From the NCBI GenBank assembly GCA_964242425.1, contig CAXTCK010000175.1, forward strand, positions 1 through 7,406: 7,406 bases of DNA, written 5' to 3'. This document shows, one piece after another, positions 1 to 5,007 of the stretch. Numbering within the stretch: the first letter of the stretch is position 1; the number at the start of each line of letters is the position of its first letter. The position numbers and the translations under genes were made by a program. The DNA is from Lichenicola sp964242425 (GTDB lineage Bacteria; Pseudomonadota; Alphaproteobacteria; Acetobacterales; Acetobacteraceae). The notes beneath the pieces are model-generated. The model searched no databases. It was not told the origin of the DNA and saw only the letters and a program-made list of their open reading frames with translations.

Positions 1-166
1 CCAGCGTGCCCTCGCCGTGGATCGCCTGGTCGTTCTCGGCCAGGTTCTTCAGGATCGCGAACATCATGTCCTGCTTGCGCAGGGAGGACGCGTTCTCGAT
101 CTGCAGCGATTCTGCGTACGACAGCAGATCGGACGGTGTCTTTGCCTTGAGTTCGGCGAGGTGCAT
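1..166 (-). CDS. rho: Transcription termination factor Rho, N-terminal fragment (runs off left edge)
   Basis: Fifty-five codons of the N-terminus are present, reading leftward from ATG at 166. The protein begins MHLAELKAKTPSDLLSYAES and continues through a 'LRKQDMMFAILK' helix to 'AIHGEGTL'. This aligns along its whole length with E. coli Rho (MNLTELK...LRKQDIIFAILK...IFGDGVL). It is the Rho_N helical domain that precedes the RNA-binding cold-shock-like domain. Rho is the hexameric RNA-dependent ATPase helicase that ends transcription at Rho-dependent sites. The primary RNA-binding fold and the ATPase domain lie outside the window. GAGG at 173-176, six bases before the ATG, is a plausible ribosome binding site. 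corA lies upstream on the same strand, 271 bp away, with a likely dedicated rho promoter between them. The identification is near certain; only completeness is unknown. Confidence 0.95.
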   Translation of the reverse strand, partial: MHLAELKAKTPSDLLSYAESLQIENASSLRKQDMMFAILKNLAENDQAIHGEGTL

Positions 167-236
167 GGGACGCCTCGAATGCGCTCGATCGTGCGGAGGG
201 GAGGAACGGTCGGCAGGACGCCGATGGTCGATGCTG

Positions 237-251
237 ACGGGGGAACCCCGT
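237..251. other. Short perfect hairpin in the rho leader
   Basis: ACGGGG-GAA-CCCCGT is a perfect 6-bp inverted repeat with a 3-nt loop. It lies inside the proposed 5' leader of rho, about 70 nt before the start codon. It has no T-tract, so it is not a classical terminator. rho is autoregulated by attenuation in its leader in E. coli, so a structure here could be relevant, but the sequence alone does not show that. A stem this short can occur by chance in GC-rich DNA. Confidence 0.3.
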
Positions 252-318
252 GCCTGTTGATCGACGCCGTTCCGGATGGAGGATCCCGTTTGGGCAGGAA
301 ATGCCGAGGGACGACGAC

Positions 319-348
319 GAGATAGGTGAGAAGTTCCTCCCGTGTCAA
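319..348 (-). promoter_or_regulatory. Candidate sigma70-type promoter for rho
   Basis: Read on the minus strand, a perfect TTGACA -35 box (343-348) is followed after 18 bp by TATCTC (319-324) as the -10 box. The -35 match is complete, while the -10 keeps only the TAT core. Transcription would start near 312 and give rho a leader of about 145 nt. The position between the corA stop and the rho start fits an independent rho promoter. It is assigned by eye. Confidence 0.45.
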
Positions 349-437
349 GAAGAGGCAGAACCGCGGGGCAGCCCGACATTCGCGACGCTGCGAAGGTGCT
401 TGTCCGGATTTAGAGACCGCTTCCTGCCGGCGTGGCT

Positions 438-1406
438 TCAGCTGTTGCTGAGCCAGCCCTTGCGCCAGAACCAGACCATCGGCACCAGGATCGTCAGGCC
501 CATCAGGCCGAGCGCGTACCAGTAGCCGAAGCTCCAGCTCAGCTCCGGGATGTCCTTGAAGTTCATTCCGTAGATGCTGGCGATCAGGGTGGGCGGGATG
601 CCGACGATGCTGACTACGGTAAGGATCTTGATGCCGTTGTTCTGCTCGATGTTGATGAAGCCCAGTGTGGCGTCGAGCAGGAACTGCACCTTGGTGTTGA
701 GCTGGCCGTCGTAGTCGTTCAGCGAGGCGATGTCGCGCACCAGCAGGCTCATCTGCGCCGAGAACCATTCGCGGTTCACGCAGGGATGATGCTCGCCAAG
801 GTAGACGATCACCCGCTGCAGCCCGAGCAGGCTATCGCGTATGCCCGACACCAGGTCGGCCTTGCTGCCGACCTCCACCAGCAGGCCACGCAGCTTGCGG
901 TCGATGTTGTTGCCGCTGCCGTCCTGCGCCTGGAACACTCGCTTGGAGATGTTGTCGAGGTCGTGGCCGCACAGCTCCAGCAGGTCGGCGACGCGGTCGA
1001 TGATGGCTTCCAGCAGGAGCAGCATGATGTCGCTGCTGGCCTGCGGCGCGCTGCTCTTCGCCACCCGCTCGCCCACGGCCTCGAACACCGAGTAGTCGGT
1101 GTAGCGGATGGTGACGAGACGGTCGCGGCTCAGCACGAAGCCGACCGGGGCGGAGAAGGACAGGTTGTCGATCCGGCGCACCAGCGGCGTGGACAGGTAG
1201 AAGTTGTCCTGCTCGGTGTAGACGCGCGAGGAGCTTTCGATCTCCTCGATCTCCGGCCTGCTGGGCATGCGCAGGCCCGTCAGCCGCTGCGCCAGCAGGC
1301 GCTCCTCCTCGGTCGGGTTCAGCAGGTCGAACCACGCGATGTCCGCGAGGTCGGTGTCCGCGGAGGCGGCGAGCGGTGCCCGACCGGATGGGTGGGAAAC
1401 GAACAT
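438..1406 (-). CDS. corA: Magnesium/cobalt transporter CorA
   Basis: This 322-residue protein matches E. coli CorA (316 aa) in length and order of parts. The cytoplasmic N-terminal domain carries 'PEIEEIESSSRVY', the counterpart of E. coli 'PELEDIEASARFF'. A long helical stalk follows. Next come 'GFINIEQNNGIKI' and TM1 (about residues 262-281), ending in the signature YGMNF, with GMN at 280-282. A periplasmic loop with 'MNFKDIPELSWSFGY' and TM2 (about 295-314) follow, with a basic tail. CorA is a homopentameric inner-membrane Mg2+ channel that also passes Co2+ and Ni2+; the GMN motif forms the outer selectivity filter. The start at 1406 is chosen because AGGAG (1412-1416) lies five bases upstream and the N-terminus matches the family. 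The same frame stays open far upstream, but that part is antisense to the reductase. corA is divergent from the reductase and upstream of rho. Confidence 0.95.
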   Translation of the reverse strand: MFVSHPSGRAPLAASADTDLADIAWFDLLNPTEEERLLAQRLTGLRMPSRPEIEEIESSSRVYTEQDNFYLSTPLVRRIDNLSFSAPVGFVLSRDRLVTIRYTDYSVFEAVGERVAKSSAPQASSDIMLLLLEAIIDRVADLLELCGHDLDNISKRVFQAQDGSGNNIDRKLRGLLVEVGSKADLVSGIRDSLLGLQRVIVYLGEHHPCVNREWFSAQMSLLVRDIASLNDYDGQLNTKVQFLLDATLGFINIEQNNGIKILTVVSIVGIPPTLIASIYGMNFKDIPELSWSFGYWYALGLMGLTILVPMVWFWRKGWLSNS

Positions 1407-1430
1407 GGGCACTCCTGCAACGAGCCAGGC

Positions 1431-1460
1431 GTCATGAGCAGGAGCGACGGGGACTGTCAA
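1431..1460 (-). promoter_or_regulatory. Candidate corA promoter
   Basis: On the minus strand a perfect TTGACA (1455-1460) is followed after 18 bp by CATGAC (1431-1436), a weak -10 box that keeps A2, T3 and A5. Transcription would start near 1425, leaving a leader of about 20 nt that contains the AGGAG site of corA. No equally good plus-strand promoter for the reductase is visible in the 1407-1529 spacer. Confidence 0.35.
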
Positions 1461-1529
1461 ACGACTGCGGCCTTCGTGGGGCAACCGTTCCCGCTGCCGG
1501 GGCTTAGACCCTGGTGCTGGAGGTGCAAG

Positions 1530-2663
1530 ATGGATCCTGCGACAGGTCTTCAACCGGAGGCTCGCGACGGTGCCCCTGCCCCGGCAACAGCTTCTGCCCC
1601 AGGGCTTGCCTCGACCCTGGTCCCGACCCTGGCCGGTTCCGACCTGCCCGTGTCGCGCATTTCGGATCCGGCGGCGCTTCCGGCGCTGGCCGACCTCGGG
1701 GAGCGGCGCGGGGAGATGCTGTATCGTCGCTTCGGCCGCAGCGGGGAGATGATCTCTGCCATCGGCCTGGGCGGCTTCCATCTCGGCAAGAATGCGGTGA
1801 GCGACGACGAGGCGACGCGTCTGGTGCACCAGGCGGTGGATCGCGGCATCACCTTTGTCGACAACTGCTGGGACTACAACCAGGGCCGGTCCGAACTGCG
1901 GGTCGGGGTGGCGCTGGACCAGGGCGGCTACCGCGACCGCGTGTTCCTGATGTCCAAGATGGACGGCCGCACCAAGCAGGAAGCGGCGCGGCAGATCGAC
2001 ACCTCGCTCAAGCGGATGCGCACCGACCGCATCGACCTGGTGCAGCACCACGAGATCCTCCGCTACGACGACCCGGACCGCATCTTCGCCGAGGGCGGGG
2101 CGATGGAAGCCTTCGTGGAAGCCAAGGCGGCCGGCAAGCTGCGCTATATCGGCTTCACCGGGCACAAGGACCCGCGCATCCACCTGCAGATGCTGGCCGT
2201 CGCCGCCGAGCGCGGCTTCCGGTTCGATGCGGTGCAGATGCCGCTCAACGTGATGGACGCGCATTTCCGCTCCTTCGCCCACCTCGTGCTGCCTTACCTG
2301 GTCGAGCACGGCATCGCGGTGCTGGGCATGAAGAGCTTTGCCGACAGCGTGCTGCTCAAGAGCGGGGCTCCGATCGCCCCGATCGAGTACCTGCACTATT
2401 CCCTCAACCTGCCGACCTCCGTGGTTATCACCGGGGTGGAAAGCCAGCGCGACCTGGATCAGGCCTTCGAGGCTGTCCGCACTTTCGAGCCAATGGACCG
2501 GGCCGCGATCTCGGACCTGCTGGACCGCAGCCGTCCGCATGCGCTGGAAGGAAAGTACGAGCTGTTCAAGACCAGTGCCACCTTTGACGGCACGGCCAAG
2601 AACCCGCAATGGCTGGGCGAGGACGTCGAGGCGGTCAACGAGCTGGCGCCGGTGATGGAATAG
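1530..2663 (+). CDS. Aldo/keto reductase family oxidoreductase
   Basis: This 377-residue protein is probably a cytoplasmic NAD(P)H-dependent carbonyl reductase of the AKR (beta/alpha)8 superfamily. The catalytic tetrad is intact: Asp111 and Tyr116 in 'FVDNCWDYNQGRSE', Lys143 in 'LMSKMDG' and His174 in 'DLVQHHEI'. 'GKLRYIGFTGH' (203-212) is a typical central strand, and 'SVVITGVESQRDLDQAFEAV' near 297-316 is the usual cofactor-phosphate region. Residues 1-62 form a Pro/Ala-rich extension of low complexity before the normal family start (MLYRRFGRSGEMISAIGLGG at Met63, 1716). I chose ATG 1530 because GGAGGTG (1519-1525) sits at ideal spacing. A start at 1716 would have its purine run directly abutting the codon. 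There is no CxxC-rich C-terminal ferredoxin segment, unlike the iron-sulfur AKR branch. The substrate cannot be read from the sequence. The gene is divergent from corA and convergent with the lipoprotein gene. Confidence 0.88.
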   Translation: MDPATGLQPEARDGAPAPATASAPGLASTLVPTLAGSDLPVSRISDPAALPALADLGERRGEMLYRRFGRSGEMISAIGLGGFHLGKNAVSDDEATRLVHQAVDRGITFVDNCWDYNQGRSELRVGVALDQGGYRDRVFLMSKMDGRTKQEAARQIDTSLKRMRTDRIDLVQHHEILRYDDPDRIFAEGGAMEAFVEAKAAGKLRYIGFTGHKDPRIHLQMLAVAAERGFRFDAVQMPLNVMDAHFRSFAHLVLPYLVEHGIAVLGMKSFADSVLLKSGAPIAPIEYLHYSLNLPTSVVITGVESQRDLDQAFEAVRTFEPMDRAAISDLLDRSRPHALEGKYELFKTSATFDGTAKNPQWLGEDVEAVNELAPVME

Positions 2664-2672
2664 CAGGCGCCA
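2644..2672. terminator. Weak inverted repeat between convergent genes
   Basis: TGGCGCC (2644-2650) and GGCGCCA (2666-2672) form a perfect 7-bp stem around a 15-nt loop that includes the reductase stop codon. The site lies between the convergent reductase and lipoprotein genes, where a bidirectional terminator would be expected. No T-tract follows the stem on either strand, and the loop is long. It is a weak candidate only. Confidence 0.2.
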
Positions 2673-2688
2673 ACGGCAGGGAAAAAGC

Positions 2689-3174
2689 TCAGACCCGTCC
2701 GTAGCCGAAGCTGTTCCTGGGAACCGGCCTCAGCCCCTCGATCCGGCTTTCCGGCGAGCTGTCAGGCTGGCCCTGGGGCGTGGCCGGCAGCAGCGCCCCG
2801 CCCGGCAGCAGGACATAGCGCGAGATCTGGCTGTTCGGCAGGTTGTGCAGCACCAGAAGCGGAATGGTACCCGGTCCTGTGGTCGGTATCAGCGTCCAGC
2901 GATCGCTCCAGCTCAGCTGGCGCTGGTTGACGTCGCCGAGCACCGGCTGCGTATCCACCGCCAGGATGTCGTAGCCGCCCTGGGTGTCACCGGGGTTGCC
3001 GTGCAGCACCAAGGTGATGAAGGTGGGCGAGACCCCGTCCGCCTGGGGCTGGCGACCCTGCCATTCGCCGAAGATCGGACCGGTTTCGGTGGCGCATCCG
3101 GCGAGCGCCAGCACCAGGCCGAGCGTCAACAGTCGTGCAGATCGCTGGAAGCCGGATCGCCGATGACAAGACAT
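2689..3174 (-). CDS. Small putative lipoprotein of unknown function
   Basis: This 161-residue protein has a type II (lipoprotein) signal. A basic N-region (HRRSGFQRSAR) is followed by the hydrophobic stretch LLTLGLVLALAGC, with lipobox L24-A25-G26-C27. Ala28 at +2 would favour release to the outer membrane if E. coli sorting rules apply. The mature part starts 'ATETGPIFGEWQGRQ' and contains 'FITLVLHGNPG', 'GGYDILAV' and 'LSWSDRWTLIP', suggesting a small beta-rich fold. The C-terminal third is Pro/Ser/Gly-rich. I do not recognise a family. The ATG at 3174 is preferred over an in-frame GTG at 3183, because GGAGGAG (3183-3189) is eight bases from the ATG but overlaps the GTG. The gene lies 92 bp downstream of the MFS gene on the same strand, so cotranscription is possible. 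The lipoprotein call is firm; the function is unknown. Confidence 0.8.
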   Translation of the reverse strand: MSCHRRSGFQRSARLLTLGLVLALAGCATETGPIFGEWQGRQPQADGVSPTFITLVLHGNPGDTQGGYDILAVDTQPVLGDVNQRQLSWSDRWTLIPTTGPGTIPLLVLHNLPNSQISRYVLLPGGALLPATPQGQPDSSPESRIEGLRPVPRNSFGYGRV

Positions 3175-3199
3175 CGCTCGCACTCCTCCGGCCTAGTGC

Positions 3200-3216
3200 C
3201 GTTCGGCAACCGAACG
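3200..3216. repeat. Perfect 7-bp inverted repeat upstream of the lipoprotein gene
   Basis: CGTTCGG-CAA-CCGAACG has 7-bp arms and a 3-nt loop. It lies 10 bp upstream of the lipoprotein gene's GGAGGAG site, in the spacer between the MFS stop and the lipoprotein start. It has no T-tract. It could be an mRNA hairpin that protects or insulates the downstream message, or an operator. Confidence 0.4.
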
Positions 3217-3236
3217 CATCGGAACCGTGGAAGGAT

Positions 3237-3263
3237 GCAGGACATCCTGCCGGAGGAGCCGGC
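3237..3263. repeat. Two adjacent inverted repeats just after the MFS stop
   Basis: GCAGGA-CA-TCCTGC (3237-3250) is a perfect dyad of 6-bp arms. It is immediately followed, with a 2-bp overlap, by GCCGG-AGGAG-CCGGC (3249-3263), which ends 3 bp before the MFS stop codon (3267-3269). On the minus strand these are the first structures transcribed after the MFS gene. They could act as a weak terminator or processing stem, but there is no U-run. Confidence 0.3.
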
Positions 3264-3266
3264 TAC

Positions 3267-4550
3267 CTACCCTGCGGCCGTGCCCGGCATCGGCTCGCTT
3301 TTCAGCAGTCGGATGTAGCGCGAGGTCAGCAGCGCGACCGCGCTCGTCACCACCACGCCGGAGCCGATCACCAGGGAGCTGCGTGGCCCGACTACATGCG
3401 CGATGGGGCCGCACAGGGCAAAGCCGATCGGACCCAGGCCGAGCGACACCACGCTGAACATGGCGTTGACCCGGGACAAGACGTCGGTGGGGATCCGCTC
3501 CTGGATCGTTGTCTGTACGGTCACATTCAGCACCGCGAGCGAGGCGCCGAAGATGGCGCTGCCAACCGCCACCGGAAGAACCGGCGCGTGGAACGCCAGC
3601 AGGACCAGCGGCGTGGTCAGCAGGGCGGCCGCCAGCTCGAACGCCACAAGAGGGCGCAGGAAGCGGAGGCGCAGGATGAACAGGCCGCCGACCATGCCTC
3701 CGACACCGGTGGCGGAAGCGATCAGGCCCCACAGCTTGGCACCATTCGGCAGGGACGCGAAAAGGACCGGGCCGAGAACGAAGAAGGGCGCGAAGGCGAC
3801 CAGGTTCAGAAGCCCGTACTGCGCCGTGATGAGCTGGAGCCAGCGGTGCTGGCGGAATTCCTTCCAGCCGAGCTTCAGGTCGGTGACGAACGAGGCCGAC
3901 GGCGCGGACTCGTGCGCGGAGATGCGCATCAGCGACAGGCAGGTGGCGCTCAGGGCGTAGGACAAGGCGTCCACGCCGATCGCCAGCGGCGCCTTGCCGG
4001 AAGCGACCAGCAGGCCGCCGAGCGAGGGCCCCAGGATCGCCGACAACGAGCCGGTGATGCTGAGGACGCTGTTGGCTTCCTTGAGATGCTCGGGCCCGGC
4101 GACCTGCGGGATCAGCCCGCCTTCCGCAGGAGCATAGAAGGCGTTGCCGACCCCGACGCAGGCGGCCATCGCCAGCAGGGCGCCAAGCGGCGGATGGCCG
4201 ATCGCCAGAAGCGTCGCCAGCACGACCTGGCTGACGCAGCGCAGGATGTCGGAGCCCATCATCAGGCGGCGCCTCGGCCACCGGTCGCCGATCACGCCTC
4301 CGACCAGCATCAGGACGATCGTCGGCGCTGTTTGTGCCGCCAGCACCAGGCCGATCGTGGTGGCGGAGTACTTCAAGGTGAGCAGCGCGAAGGTCAGCGC
4401 CACCGGCACCACCGCCGAGCCGAGGGTCGAAGCGGTGGTCGCGGTGAAGAACAAGGCGAAGTTGCGCTGGCCGAGAAGGGTCCGGAAGCTGCCGTACAGG
4501 GAAGCGGACGCGCTCGGGGAGGGCGGACGGTTCGAGCGGTTCGTCATCAT
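3267..4550 (-). CDS. MFS transporter, drug/metabolite efflux type (12 TM)
   Basis: This 427-residue inner-membrane protein has the alternating hydrophobic segments of a 12-TM major facilitator. The first core helix starts near residue 31 (FALFFTATTASTLGSAVVP), after a Ser/Pro-rich cytoplasmic tail. Motif A, GGVIGDRWPRRR (84-95), lies in the TM2-TM3 loop. 'GSLSAILGPSLGG' (167-179) is the TM5 motif C found in H+-coupled antiporters. The pattern 'TTIQERIPTDVLSRVNAMFS' in the second half fits the DHA3-like group, which includes macrolide-efflux and enterobactin-exporter (EntS-like) proteins. Export is therefore likely, but the substrate cannot be read off. ATG 4550 is followed directly by a second ATG; AGGA (4557-4560), six bases upstream, supports the first. 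The gene is divergent from the permease at 5008 and upstream of the lipoprotein gene. A strong inverted repeat lies 20 bp before its start. Confidence 0.88.
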   Translation of the reverse strand: MMTNRSNRPPSPSASASLYGSFRTLLGQRNFALFFTATTASTLGSAVVPVALTFALLTLKYSATTIGLVLAAQTAPTIVLMLVGGVIGDRWPRRRLMMGSDILRCVSQVVLATLLAIGHPPLGALLAMAACVGVGNAFYAPAEGGLIPQVAGPEHLKEANSVLSITGSLSAILGPSLGGLLVASGKAPLAIGVDALSYALSATCLSLMRISAHESAPSASFVTDLKLGWKEFRQHRWLQLITAQYGLLNLVAFAPFFVLGPVLFASLPNGAKLWGLIASATGVGGMVGGLFILRLRFLRPLVAFELAAALLTTPLVLLAFHAPVLPVAVGSAIFGASLAVLNVTVQTTIQERIPTDVLSRVNAMFSVVSLGLGPIGFALCGPIAHVVGPRSSLVIGSGVVVTSAVALLTSRYIRLLKSEPMPGTAAG

Positions 4551-4570
4551 GGCGGTTCCTGTCCGGTGAT

Positions 4571-4605
4571 GCCCGAACCGGCGGCACGCCTCCAGCGGTT
4601 CGGGC
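4571..4605. promoter_or_regulatory. Perfect 10-bp inverted repeat upstream of the MFS start
   Basis: GCCCGAACCG (4571-4580) and CGGTTCGGGC (4596-4605) are exact reverse complements separated by 15 bp. The near arm lies 20 bp before the MFS ATG, just outside its AGGA site. It could be a dimeric-repressor operator or a stable stem-loop in the MFS mRNA leader. The mRNA-strand loop contains TGGAGG, a Shine-Dalgarno-like string not followed by a start codon at useful spacing. Confidence 0.5.
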
Positions 4606-4744
4606 GGGGTCGGGTATCAGGTCGGGCGTTCGGGGCACGAGGCGGATCGATCAGTCAGAGGCGCATGGTCGGAGCGGGCCCGAACAATCATTCGGCAGGC
4701 CGCTGCGCCGGTTCGAGTGCATGAAGCCGCTTCCAGGGGCCGGG

Positions 4745-4772
4745 ATGATCAGGCAGGCAAAGGGGTGATCAA
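4745..4772 (-). promoter_or_regulatory. Candidate MFS promoter containing twin TGATCA sites
   Basis: On the minus strand TTGATC (4767-4772) is followed after 16 bp by GATCAT (4745-4750), matching 4 of 6 bases of TATAAT. The same stretch contains TGATCA twice (4746-4751 and 4766-4771), exactly 20 bp apart, on the same face of the helix. The promoter would give the MFS mRNA a leader of about 190 nt that includes the 4571-4605 dyad. It is a weak call made by eye. Confidence 0.25.
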
Positions 4773-4845
4773 CAGGCGAGGCTTCCGCAGCGTCCAAAAA
4801 ACCGACAAAAGGCGCCGGCCAGTCTGGTTAGCTTGATCGGATGGT

Positions 4846-4866
4846 CCTTGTCCCGACAAAACAAGG
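4846..4866. repeat. Inverted repeat CCTTGT / ACAAGG
   Basis: CCTTGT (4846-4851) and ACAAGG (4861-4866) form perfect 6-bp arms around nine bases. A tighter nested dyad, TTGTC-CC-GACAA (4848-4859), uses part of the same bases. It lies about 140 bp upstream of the permease start in the least GC-rich part of the intergenic region, where a promoter or operator is most likely. Confidence 0.3.
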
Positions 4867-4903
4867 TGCGGGGACGTATTCGGCGGGACGGACAGGCTTG
4901 CCG

Positions 4904-4937
4904 CCATATCCGCCTTCGCCGGTTTGGCGGGATATGG
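4904..4937 (+). promoter_or_regulatory. 11-bp stem-loop in the permease leader
   Basis: CCATATCCGCC (4904-4914) pairs with GGCGGGATATGG (4926-4937), leaving one bulged G, to make an 11-bp stem with an 11-nt loop. It lies 70 bp upstream of the chosen permease start. The possible TTG start at 4924 falls in the loop and stem, which argues that this DNA is leader rather than coding. No U-run follows, so an intrinsic terminator is unlikely. An operator or a leader RNA element is possible. Confidence 0.45.
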
Positions 4938-5007
4938 AAGCGGGCTTGCAGGAACCCGATCCGGTGCACGTCGTCTTCGTCGCATGCTGTCCTGGAGTGC
5001 TGCCGGC

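Larger units (their letters stand above)
4551..5007. other. Divergent intergenic region (457 bp) rich in inverted repeats
   Basis: This is the only long non-coding stretch in the window, between the MFS gene (minus) and the ArsB-type permease (plus). I see no RNA gene or convincing small protein. It is less GC-rich around 4790-4866 (short A-runs at 4796-4801 and 4857-4861) and holds several dyads listed separately: 4571-4605, 4746-4771, 4846-4866 and 4904-4937. Another short dyad is CCGAA-N6-TTCGG at 4680-4695. A regulatory region serving both flanking transporters is the simplest reading. No adjacent regulator gene is present. Confidence 0.6.

Noticed and set aside
361..437. Possible corA terminator (TTCGC-GACGCT-GCGAA near 379-394)
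   Set aside because: The stem is only 5 bp and no U-run follows on the minus strand, so I do not call it a terminator.
432..1529. Plus-strand open frame continuous with the reductase frame and running antisense through corA
   Set aside because: The translated stretch is His/Gln/Val-rich and shows no domain, while corA on the other strand is unmistakable. The reductase has its own strong ribosome binding site at 1519. The open frame is a GC-rich codon artefact.
1407..2609. Minus-strand extension of the corA frame antisense to the reductase
   Set aside because: It would give a 723-residue CorA, more than twice the family length, with no recognisable domain in the added part. AGGAG at 1412-1416 marks the real start.
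3175..3183. GTG start for the lipoprotein three codons upstream
   Set aside because: The GGAGGAG site would overlap the GTG, whereas ATG 3174 has proper eight-base spacing.
3193..4638. Alternative long minus-strand frame overlapping the MFS gene
   Set aside because: It gives an Arg/Pro/Ala-rich product with no TM pattern, while the overlapping frame 3267-4550 gives a full MFS protein with motifs A and C.
4924..5007. Upstream TTG start for the permease
   Set aside because: The codon lies in the 4904-4937 stem-loop, there is no good ribosome binding site, and the added residues are Arg/Gly-rich with no family counterpart.
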